Positions 1 through 6,637 of a stretch of DNA of 64,000 nucleotides are shown piece by piece. Position 1 is the first letter of the stretch. Every line of letters starts with the position of its first letter. Under the pieces are notes generated by a model. The model had not been told where the DNA came from. It worked only from the letters and a program-made list of their open reading frames with translations, and made no database searches. Source of the stretch: Fidelibacterota bacterium (lineage in GTDB: Bacteria; Fidelibacterota; UBA8477; JABMPR01); NCBI GenBank assembly GCA_016784025.1, contig JADHVL010000002.1, forward strand, positions 116,490 to 180,489, in the 5' to 3' direction. The position numbers and the translations under genes are program-made.

Positions 1-423
1 GTTGGTGAAACTGCTGACTCAGCCATGGATGAAATCAGGAATCTTCCCTCGGTAAAGGCTGGAAAAGCAACGGTGGCGATGTACGACTATGAGCGTCCAA
101 GTTATACCGGTTTCAGCTATCGAACTGAAGCCTATTTCCCAACCTGGTTGATAGAAGAAGATCATGTTGCCACAATATCGTTGGTTGACGCCTACAAAGG
201 GTTATTCAAAGAAGAGCCTGTGGTTGATAAGTGGACTTTTTCAACCAATGGCGTTGCCATTATGGGAAAATATGAGGTGCCCTGTATTGGTTTTGGTCCA
301 GGAGCAGAAGAGGAGGCACATGCCCCAAATGAAAAAACCTGGAAAGATCATCTGGTAAAAGCAGCAGCCATGTATGCGGCTATACCACTCACTTATCTCG
401 AAAAAATGAGAGCTCTGCAATGA
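1..423 (+). CDS. ygeY: YgeY-type M20 family hydrolase, C-terminal part (cut by window edge)
   Basis: The reading frame is open from base 1 and ends at TGA 421-423, so only the last ~140 residues are present. The residues match the C-terminal half of the YgeY 'selenium metabolism hydrolase' family of M20 metallopeptidase-like proteins. Recognisable pieces are 'RPSYTG', '[11 protein letters not shown]', '[11 protein letters not shown]' and '[18 protein letters not shown]'; the His in 'AHAPNE' is the conserved distal metal ligand of the M20 fold. The true substrate of YgeY proteins is not settled; they are known mainly from conserved clustering with ygeW, ygfK, ssnA and molybdenum hydroxylases, which is exactly the context here. 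The metal-binding N-terminal domain lies outside the window. Confidence 0.9.
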   Translation, partial: VGETADSAMDEIRNLPSVKAGKATVAMYDYERPSYTGFSYRTEAYFPTWLIEEDHVATISLVDAYKGLFKEEPVVDKWTFSTNGVAIMGKYEVPCIGFGPGAEEEAHAPNEKTWKDHLVKAAAMYAAIPLTYLEKMRALQ

Positions 424-449
424 CCAAGTCAAAAATATTGATTATCCTG

Positions 450-528
450 TTTCGTCATCCCGAGCGGAGTCGAGGGAAATCAATTGGTCCATTCACCACA
501 CATCTCGACTCCGCTCGATGTGACGAAA
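450..528. repeat. Intergenic inverted repeat (REP-like hairpin)
   Basis: A perfect 14-base inverted repeat, CGAGCGGAGTCGAG (461-474) and CTCGACTCCGCTCG (504-517), is extended by an outer 8-base pair of arms, TTTCGTCA (450-457) and TGACGAAA (521-528). It fills the gap between the ygeY remnant and ygeW. The sequence type, TCGAC..GCTC..GTGAC, resembles other intergenic hairpins in this window near 16106, 34751 and 62823, so it is probably a dispersed repeat family rather than a dedicated regulator site. It could act as an mRNA-stabilising or attenuating hairpin within the operon. Confidence 0.8.
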
Positions 529-544
529 AACAAGGACTGATTCT

Positions 545-1702
545 GTGAAAAACGCTATCGAAAAAATCAAAGCCCTAGACCTCAAGAATTACGGTCATGA
601 TTTTCTGCTGACCTGGAATAAAACGCCAGATGAGCTGGAAGCGACCCTGCTCATTGCTGAAATCCTGAGAGAGAGACACCGACTGGGTAAGCCAAACCTG
701 GTTTTTGATTCAGGACTAGCCGTTTCAATCTTCAGAGACAATTCTACCAGAACACGCTTCAGCTTTGCCTCGGCAGCCAATGCCCTGGGTTTGGCAGTCT
801 CTGATATGGATGAGGAAAAATCCCAGGTATCCCACGGCGAAACGGTTCGAGAAACAGCTAACATGATCTCATTTATGACCCGCGTAATTGGGATACGGGA
901 TGATATGTATCTCGGTGAAGGTCACTCCTACATGAAGGAAGTCTCATCTGCTGTACAATCTGGGTTTGAGGAGGGTATTTTACACAACCGACCCGGTTTA
1001 ATCAATCTCCAATGCGATATTGACCATCCCACGCAGAGTATGTCAGATCTGGCTATGTTAAAAAGCTATTTTGGCTCCCTGGACAACCTGAAGGGAAAGA
1101 AGATTGCCATGTCATGGGCTTATTCACCCAGTTATGGTAAACCTCTCTCAGTCCCCCAAGGTATTATTGGATTACTCACACGGTATGGAATGGATGTTAC
1201 TCTGGCGCACCCGGAAGGCTATAATCTCATTCCAGAAGTAGTGAAGTTGGCGGATAAACAGGCACAGCTCTCTGGCGGGTCCCTTAACACAACCAATAGT
1301 ATGGATCAGGCATTCACTGATGCAGATATTGTGTACCCAAAATCATGGGCACCCTTCCACGTCATGGAAGAGAGGACCTCACTATTAAAACGGGGGGATC
1401 AACCAGGACTGAAAGATTTAGAGCAGAGCTGCCTGGCCAATAATGCAAAATTCACAGACTGGGAGTGCACTGAAGAAAAAATGCAACTCACAAGAGATGG
1501 CAAGTCATTATACATGCACTGTCTACCAGCGGATATCACCGGCGTCAGCTGCGAACAGGGAGAGGTGAGTGCCTCGGTTTTTGATAGATACCGCAAAGAC
1601 ACCTATATGGAAGCCAGTTATAAACCATTTATTATCGCTGCCATGATGTTTTTAACGGGTTTAAAAGACCCTCTTTTGGCTTTGGATGTACTAGAAAATT
1701 AA
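545..1702 (+). CDS. ygeW: Knotted carbamoyltransferase YgeW
   Basis: A 385-residue member of the aspartate/ornithine carbamoyltransferase superfamily, close to E. coli YgeW along its whole length. The carbamoyl-phosphate loop 'FRDNSTRTRFS' is at residues ~62-72, followed by 'HGETVRETANM', 'NLQCDIDHPTQSM' and 'HCLPADITGVSC' near residue 325. The start is GTG 545, with AAGGA about 8 bases upstream. The family has the trefoil-knot fold of acetyl/succinylornithine carbamoyltransferases, but its acceptor substrate is unknown; early suggestions tie it to purine or allantoin-like breakdown. It follows the ygeY remnant and precedes two PLP enzymes, the place where E. coli has ygeX. Confidence 0.95.
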   Translation: MKNAIEKIKALDLKNYGHDFLLTWNKTPDELEATLLIAEILRERHRLGKPNLVFDSGLAVSIFRDNSTRTRFSFASAANALGLAVSDMDEEKSQVSHGETVRETANMISFMTRVIGIRDDMYLGEGHSYMKEVSSAVQSGFEEGILHNRPGLINLQCDIDHPTQSMSDLAMLKSYFGSLDNLKGKKIAMSWAYSPSYGKPLSVPQGIIGLLTRYGMDVTLAHPEGYNLIPEVVKLADKQAQLSGGSLNTTNSMDQAFTDADIVYPKSWAPFHVMEERTSLLKRGDQPGLKDLEQSCLANNAKFTDWECTEEKMQLTRDGKSLYMHCLPADITGVSCEQGEVSASVFDRYRKDTYMEASYKPFIIAAMMFLTGLKDPLLALDVLEN

Positions 1703-1717
1703 AGATGAATCTTTTTA

Positions 1718-1853
1718 CAACGAAAGAAACGAACGACCACGAAAAGGAAATTGTTTTGGTTTTGATGTCAAGATCAAATGAACCTTCAGTAGGGTATGAG
1801 CTATGGCCAAAGCCCAAACAGAAAATAATTCGTTCGTTTAGTCAAATTCGTTG
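1718..1853. repeat. Inverted repeat pair without a gene, possible relic of a small insertion
   Basis: The gap between ygeW and the next gene carries an imperfect inverted repeat. The left arm, 1718-1736, is rich in ACGAA words; the right arm, 1830-1853, holds TCGTTCGTTT and AATTCGTTG. The words are of the same kind as those flanking the GxxExxY gene at 9971-10342 (ACGAAT / ATTCGTG), but here only ~90 bases lie between the arms and no gene is visible. This is best read as a decayed or empty copy of the same sort of element; that reading is inference. Confidence 0.5.
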
Positions 1854-1876
1854 TGATCAATAGAAGGAATATATCC

Positions 1877-3340
1877 GTGAACACTGAACAAATTCTCAAA
1901 AACACGATTCAACGCTGCAAAGACAATAACATTATACTACCTACTTATAAGCAGATGGCTGACCCAGATTTGATCCCTGAAGGCATCAAGGCAGAACTGT
2001 CTAATATTGGTTTGTGGGATCTGAATCCCCGGAATCTTTTCCGTTTGACCTGGCAAAACGAGCCAGTGAGCAGAGGTGGTGGTTTTGGTGATGTCAACTA
2101 TATCGAACTCCCTCCGGCACTGACCGGTGTCAAAGCTCGTATCATCGTTCTTATTGGAAAGTTTTTTCCCACAGGAGCCCATAAGGTTGGTGCCACATTT
2201 GGACCTCTCGTGGAAAAATTGATCTCAGGTCAATTTGATCCAACACGGCAGAAGGCACTTTGGCCATCGACGGGAAATTATTGTCGTGGTGGCGCTTATG
2301 ATGGCTATTTGTTGGGCTGTCCATCCATTGCAGTGCTCCCTGAGGAAATGTCAAAAGAACGTTATGACTGGCTTGAAAAGGTTGGTGCTGAAATCATACG
2401 TACTGAGGGTGGCGAAGCCAATGTAAAAGAAATCTATGATAAGGTAAAGCAACTGGAGGCTGAACGTGGGGATGAAATTGTCACCTTGAATCAGTTTGAT
2501 GAAATTGGTAACCCTCTTTGGCATTATGCTGTTACCGGAAGAGCCATGGAAAAGGTTTTCAATAACCTAAACTCCGGTGCGCAACGGTTTAGCGGGATGT
2601 TTCTTACCCAGGGCTCTGCCGGAACACTGGGATCTGCAGATTATCTAAGAACTAAATTTCCAAGTATTAAAGTCGGAGCCGGAGAAGCATTGCAGGTGCC
2701 CACTTTGCTTCAAAATGGATATGGAGCCCACCGAATAGAGGGTATTGGCGACAAACACGTCCCCTGGATTCACAATATGAAAAATATGGATATGGTGATA
2801 GGTGTTGATGATAATATTTCCATGAACTTGATACGTCTTTTTAATGAGGATGAGGGGCACGCACTACTGAAATCTCAAGGAATCGATCCTGTCCTTGTGG
2901 AGAAATTGGATTATCTAGGTATTTCAAGTATCGCCAACATTGCTGGTGCCATCAAGATGGCCAAATACTACGAATACAATGAACATGATGTGGTATTCAC
3001 TGTCGCCACAGATTCAATGGAGATGTATCAGTCTCGCCTGACAGAGCTTCAGCAAGAGCATGGCGATTATACTGAAATTCGCGCCCATGTTGATTTTGAA
3101 CGTTACTTGCTGGGTTTGGACGATGAAGGTGTGATGGAGCTGAGTTATCGTGACAAAAAGCGCATGCACAACCTGAAATACTTTACCTGGGTAGAGCAGC
3201 AGGGCAAAACAGTGGAAGAGCTGGATGCCCAATGGTATGATGATGATTATTGGTCCTCAAAATTCGCTCTGGCAGATGAGTGGGATGAGAAAATTGAGGC
3301 TTTTAATGCGGAGGCAGGTCTCCTTAAACAATATGTCTAG
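1877..3340 (+). CDS. Fold-type II PLP-dependent enzyme of the YgeW/YgfK cluster (cysteine synthase-like)
   Basis: A 487-residue protein with the tryptophan-synthase-beta/cysteine-synthase fold. The likely PLP lysine is K103 in 'PTGAHKVGATFG', followed by a phosphate-cradle and substrate loop 'WPSTGNYCRGGAY'. An in-frame GTG exists at 1853, but the start at GTG 1877 is preferred because AGAAGGA (1862-1868) lies 8 bases ahead of it. It is longer than an ordinary cysteine synthase (~310 aa) and has its own C-terminal extension rich in acidic and aromatic residues. In E. coli this cluster position holds YgeX, diaminopropionate ammonia-lyase, also a fold-type II enzyme, but this sequence does not look like a close YgeX. 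The reaction is not known to me; a beta-elimination or replacement on an amino acid is likely. Confidence 0.75.
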   Translation: MNTEQILKNTIQRCKDNNIILPTYKQMADPDLIPEGIKAELSNIGLWDLNPRNLFRLTWQNEPVSRGGGFGDVNYIELPPALTGVKARIIVLIGKFFPTGAHKVGATFGPLVEKLISGQFDPTRQKALWPSTGNYCRGGAYDGYLLGCPSIAVLPEEMSKERYDWLEKVGAEIIRTEGGEANVKEIYDKVKQLEAERGDEIVTLNQFDEIGNPLWHYAVTGRAMEKVFNNLNSGAQRFSGMFLTQGSAGTLGSADYLRTKFPSIKVGAGEALQVPTLLQNGYGAHRIEGIGDKHVPWIHNMKNMDMVIGVDDNISMNLIRLFNEDEGHALLKSQGIDPVLVEKLDYLGISSIANIAGAIKMAKYYEYNEHDVVFTVATDSMEMYQSRLTELQQEHGDYTEIRAHVDFERYLLGLDDEGVMELSYRDKKRMHNLKYFTWVEQQGKTVEELDAQWYDDDYWSSKFALADEWDEKIEAFNAEAGLLKQYV

Positions 3341-3367
3341 ATTTTATTTGATATCAAGGAGTGGAAA

Positions 3368-4609
3368 GTGATTCCTGAAGCGATTCTTGGTTTACGGTGT
3401 TGCCAATGTGATTGGGAAGGACCGGCCGAGCCATTTTCTTACGTATGCCCCACATGCGGTAAAAATCTAGACTTCATCTACGATTATGATCGTATAGCTG
3501 CATCTTGTGTCCCTTTGTCACTAAACAAAGATCATGATGCTTCCATGTGGCGATATCTTCCCCTACTCCCGGTGAAGTCAGCCCCCGAAAACAAATCTCT
3601 CCGTGTCGGCGGAACTCCTTTAGTGGATTTCCCATGCATTGCCAGCGAGCTAAAAATTAGTCGTCTACAGATCAAAGACGATACGCGCAACCCTTCCGGT
3701 TCCTTAAAGGATCGGGCCAGTGAATTGGCCATCCAACACGCCAAAGAACAGGGGAAGAAAACCATTGTAGCTGCTTCTACAGGCAATGCTGGTTCCTCCC
3801 TGGCTGCACTTTCCGCCTACCATGGAATGAACAGCATTATTCTGGCTCCAGCTACAGCACCTATTGCCAAATTGACGCAAATCCTTCAGCATGGTGCTCA
3901 ACTGGTACCAGTGGATGGAAATTATGATGCAGCATTCGATCTGGCTTTTGAATGGGCTCAAAAACACGGGAGTTATTGTCGCAACACAGGGATAAATCCC
4001 ATCCTGGCTGAGGGTAAGAAGACAGTAGCCTTGGAAATAGCTGAACAAAATGACTGGAAGGTTCCAGACCACATCTTTGTTCCTGTTGGTGATGGCTGCA
4101 TCATCTCGGGGGTTTATGAAGGATTCTTCGATCTACTCTCACTGAAATGGATTGATTTTATGCCAGCCATCCATGCCGTTCAGGCAGAAGGTTCAGCGGC
4201 TATTGTGGATAGTCTTGTGAGAGAGGGTGACATTCAGTCTGTTTCAGCCAATACCATTGCTGACAGCATCAGTGTGGATCAACCTCGTGATGGAGACAAA
4301 GCGCGACGGGCCATTACCAGGAGTGGTGGCAAAGGCTTTAAAGTGAGTGATGATGATATTCTGAAAGCTCAAAAACTGCTCTCTGAAACTACGGGAATAT
4401 TTGCAGAACCTGCTGCCGCTGCAGCTTATGCAGGATTTTTACAAGCATCTGAGACTGGTGTATTAAAATCTGGAAACCATGTGGTTGTTCTCCTCACAGG
4501 ATCAGGACTAAAAGACACTGCAAGCGCTCAAAAATTACTCAGGCCTGTTGAAGCCGTTAAAGCGACGCTTGTTGATATTGAAAATTATCTGGAAAAACTC
4601 CAGGGCTAA
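3368..4609 (+). CDS. Threonine synthase-like PLP-dependent enzyme with N-terminal zinc ribbon
   Basis: A 413-residue fold-type II PLP enzyme. It begins with a small metal-binding ribbon (Cys pairs near residues 11-14 and 27-30, 'CCQC' and 'CPTC'), as in many archaeal-type threonine synthases. The PLP lysine is K114 in 'NPSGSLKDRAS', the asparagine loop is 'ASTGNAGSS', and a glycine-rich phosphate loop 'PVGDGCIISG' follows. The start is GTG 3368 with AAGGAG 6 bases upstream. The gene is 27 bases behind the previous PLP gene and 2 bases ahead of the [2Fe-2S] subunit, so it is co-transcribed with the purine/selenium cluster rather than with threonine genes. A cluster-specific amino-acid lyase is therefore as likely as true threonine synthase. 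Confidence 0.75.
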   Translation: MIPEAILGLRCCQCDWEGPAEPFSYVCPTCGKNLDFIYDYDRIAASCVPLSLNKDHDASMWRYLPLLPVKSAPENKSLRVGGTPLVDFPCIASELKISRLQIKDDTRNPSGSLKDRASELAIQHAKEQGKKTIVAASTGNAGSSLAALSAYHGMNSIILAPATAPIAKLTQILQHGAQLVPVDGNYDAAFDLAFEWAQKHGSYCRNTGINPILAEGKKTVALEIAEQNDWKVPDHIFVPVGDGCIISGVYEGFFDLLSLKWIDFMPAIHAVQAEGSAAIVDSLVREGDIQSVSANTIADSISVDQPRDGDKARRAITRSGGKGFKVSDDDILKAQKLLSETTGIFAEPAAAAAYAGFLQASETGVLKSGNHVVVLLTGSGLKDTASAQKLLRPVEAVKATLVDIENYLEKLQG

Positions 4610-4611
4610 GC

Positions 4612-5100
4612 ATGTTACATTATCCCCAACCCCATACCTTTCAACTGGAAGTCACCATCAATGGTGAGCTGGTTCAACGAGAGATTCCAACCCACTTAAG
4701 ACTATTGGATTTTTTAAGAGAGGATCTGGGTCTCACAGGAAGCAAAGAGGTTTGTGGTGAAGGCGAGTGTGGTGCATGCACAGTCATTCTCAACGGTCAA
4801 ACTGTGAATTCATGCCTCATCCTGGCTGTGGAAGTACACGGAGGCTTCATTATTACCATTGAGGGTTTGGCTGATACGCGTGAGCTCACAGAGATGCAAA
4901 AAGCCTTTGAAGATCATCATGCTGTGCAGTGTGGTTATTGCATTCCTGGTATGGTCCTGACAGGTGAAAAACTCCTGGAACGCAATCCACACCCAACCAG
5001 AGGTGAAATCAAGTACGAATTATCTGGTAATATCTGCCGTTGCACTGGCTATCACAAAATTGTAGATGCCATAGAAGGGGCCGCAGATGATCGCGGATAG
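4612..5100 (+). CDS. [2Fe-2S] subunit of a molybdenum hydroxylase (XdhC/CoxS type), first copy
   Basis: A 162-residue electron-transfer subunit with the two-cluster arrangement of xanthine dehydrogenase and CO dehydrogenase small subunits. The plant-type cluster motif 'CGEGECGACTV...C' sits around residues 47-68. The helical domain motifs 'CGYCIPGM' and 'CRCTGYHKI' follow near residues 107 and 142. Its partner FAD subunit is at 5530-6363, but no molybdopterin subunit directly follows; one may lie left of the window or be shared with 13079-15367. The last residues, 'DDRG' plus stop, fall in a repeat that belongs to the adjacent GxxExxY insertion, so the C-terminus appears to have been rewritten. 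Confidence 0.9.
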   Translation: MLHYPQPHTFQLEVTINGELVQREIPTHLRLLDFLREDLGLTGSKEVCGEGECGACTVILNGQTVNSCLILAVEVHGGFIITIEGLADTRELTEMQKAFEDHHAVQCGYCIPGMVLTGEKLLERNPHPTRGEIKYELSGNICRCTGYHKIVDAIEGAADDRG

Positions 5101-5522
5101 GCACGGATAAATGAAATTAAAGCATAGTGAAATAACAGATAAAATTCTCAAAGCCTATTATGAGGTTTATAACGAGCTTGGCTTTGGGTTCTTAGAATCA
5201 GTCTATGAGTCTGCCATGGCAATCGTGTTAAAAGATTTTGGATTAGATGTTGAGAGACAAAAGGACATCCCAGTATACTTCCGGGGACAAAACCTCGGAT
5301 TATATAGAGCTGATTTGGTTGTTGATGGTAAAGTGATTATCGAACTCAAAGCCGTGAAAGCGATGGTTCCAGAACATGAAGCCCAGCTACTAAGCTATTT
5401 GAAAGCTACGGATATTGAGGTTGGGTTATTAATTAATTTTGGTCAAAAGCCAAACTTTAAGCGATTTGTGTTCGGAAATTCTAGAAAAAAAATCCGCGTA
5501 GAACCGCGTAAATCGGCGGCGA
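5089..5522 (+). mobile_element. Candidate small insertion: GxxExxY gene framed by inverted degenerate repeats (copy 1)
   Basis: The GxxExxY gene is bounded on the left by GATCGCGGATAG plus GCACGGATAAAT (5089-5112) and on the right by an array of ATCCGCG-like words (5491-5522: ATCCGCGTAGA, ACCGCGTAA, ATCGGCGG). Left and right are in inverted orientation and match at about 12 of 17 positions over the best stretch. The unit splits a [2Fe-2S] subunit from its FAD subunit, which normally adjoin, and the left repeat supplies the stop codon of the upstream gene. Together with copy 2 this suggests a non-autonomous insertion; no transposase and no clear target duplication was found. Confidence 0.5.
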
Positions 5523-5527
5523 ATTAA
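5111..5527 (+). CDS. GxxExxY protein (PD-(D/E)XK_3-like), copy 1
   Basis: A 138-residue member of the GxxExxY family. The name-giving motif 'GFLESVY' is near residue 28, and a nuclease-like core 'YRADLVVDGKVIIELKA' with Asp, Glu and Lys in PD-(D/E)XK spacing is at residues ~65-81. The function is unknown; family assignment to the restriction-endonuclease-like fold is by motif only. The C-terminal tail, about 12 residues from 'KIRVEPRK' on, is encoded by the right-hand repeat array, so its length is probably an accident of insertion. The gene sits between two subunit genes of a molybdenum hydroxylase with which it has no obvious functional link. Confidence 0.85.
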   Translation: MKLKHSEITDKILKAYYEVYNELGFGFLESVYESAMAIVLKDFGLDVERQKDIPVYFRGQNLGLYRADLVVDGKVIIELKAVKAMVPEHEAQLLSYLKATDIEVGLLINFGQKPNFKRFVFGNSRKKIRVEPRKSAAN

Positions 5528-5529
5528 TT

Positions 5530-6363
5530 ATGCAATTCCATCAACCCACGTCTATCCGCGAATTTATTGAATTGAGTTCTAACCTGTCAGATCAGTTCAC
5601 AACCCTGCTGGCTGGTGGAACCGATTTGTTGCCCCGTTATGAACGTGGACAGGTAATGCCTGATCATCTCATCGATCTCAAAAAACTCTCTGATCTTTAC
5701 CATATCAACATCAAAGATGAGGCAGTTCAGATTGGTGCCCTAACCAGTATCCAGGTAATTCAAGAACAACCGCTGATCCAGGCTGAATTTACGGCTCTGC
5801 ATATGGCAGCCCATGATTTTGCTGGCGCTCAAATCCGTCACCGGGGGACCCTTGGTGGTAATATCGTCAATGCTTCTCCTGCAGGAGATTTGTTGCCCGC
5901 TCTTTACGCCTTTGATGCCCTACTCACACTGATCGGACCAGAAGGCGAGCGACAACTACCTGTTCAAGAATTTATACTGGGGCCTGGAAAAACGGTTTTG
6001 AAGCAGAGTGAAATTCTTGTGTCAGCTACCTTAAAACGAAATGGTTATAAATCAGCATTCCAAAAAGTGGGTCTCCGGCAATCCATGGCCATTTCAGTGG
6101 CAAACATGGCTTTCGTTTATTCTGGGCAACAGGGTGCTTTTGACTATCTGAAGATCGCCTGTGGCGCAGTGGCGCCTACAGTGGTTACCCTTGACAAGTT
6201 GGCCAGTACAATTCTTGATAAAACCAGCAAGCCACAAGATTGGCCCCTGCTGATTGAGGCAGATATTTCCCCCATAGATGATATTAGAGCCACAGCAAAA
6301 TATCGAAAACAGGTCGTGATCAATTTGGTACAGGCCTTTTTGAACGGACAAATCGATGTTTAA
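5530..6363 (+). CDS. FAD-binding subunit of a molybdenum hydroxylase (XdhB/CoxM type), first copy
   Basis: A 277-residue medium subunit of the xanthine dehydrogenase/CO dehydrogenase family. The FAD pyrophosphate loops 'LLAGGTDLLPR' (residue ~27) and 'RHRGTLGGNIVNASPAGD' (~108) are intact. It would carry electrons from the [2Fe-2S] subunit to NAD+ or another acceptor. It pairs logically with 4612-5100, from which it is now separated by the GxxExxY insertion. The downstream membrane-protein gene overlaps its stop by 8 bases, indicating translational coupling. Confidence 0.9.
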   Translation: MQFHQPTSIREFIELSSNLSDQFTTLLAGGTDLLPRYERGQVMPDHLIDLKKLSDLYHINIKDEAVQIGALTSIQVIQEQPLIQAEFTALHMAAHDFAGAQIRHRGTLGGNIVNASPAGDLLPALYAFDALLTLIGPEGERQLPVQEFILGPGKTVLKQSEILVSATLKRNGYKSAFQKVGLRQSMAISVANMAFVYSGQQGAFDYLKIACGAVAPTVVTLDKLASTILDKTSKPQDWPLLIEADISPIDDIRATAKYRKQVVINLVQAFLNGQIDV

Positions 6364-6634
6364 GACGGCTAACCGGAAAAAATGGTCTGAAATCAGAGAA
6401 AAGGGAAAGTGGAATTATATATTCAATTATGGAGTTATCAGATTTGGTATATCAACCTGGGCCATAATGATGGTATACTTTTGGGTTTTTCAGCCCTTCG
6501 AAGAACGTCTAATATTCACTTTTATTTCACTCATTACTTTCCCTCTGGCAGGTTTAGCATGGGGAAGATGGATGTGGTATTATCTGGAAAAACTTTACTC
6601 AAAATTGCCCGACTCCAAAGAGGATCAGAATTGA
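6356..6634 (+). CDS. Small membrane protein of unknown function
   Basis: A 92-residue protein I do not recognise. It has a basic N-terminal stretch (~20 residues), then two hydrophobic segments at about residues 28-46 and 51-70 ('STWAIMMVYFWVF' and 'IFTFISLITFPLAGLAWG'), and a charged tail. The topology suggests two membrane spans with both ends inside. It overlaps the preceding FAD-subunit gene by 8 bases and ends 3 bases before ygfK, so it is an integral member of the operon. A role in anchoring or supporting a hydroxylase electron-transfer chain is possible, but nothing in the sequence proves it. Confidence 0.7.
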   Translation: MFKTANRKKWSEIREKGKWNYIFNYGVIRFGISTWAIMMVYFWVFQPFEERLIFTFISLITFPLAGLAWGRWMWYYLEKLYSKLPDSKEDQN

Positions 6635-6637
6635 TTT

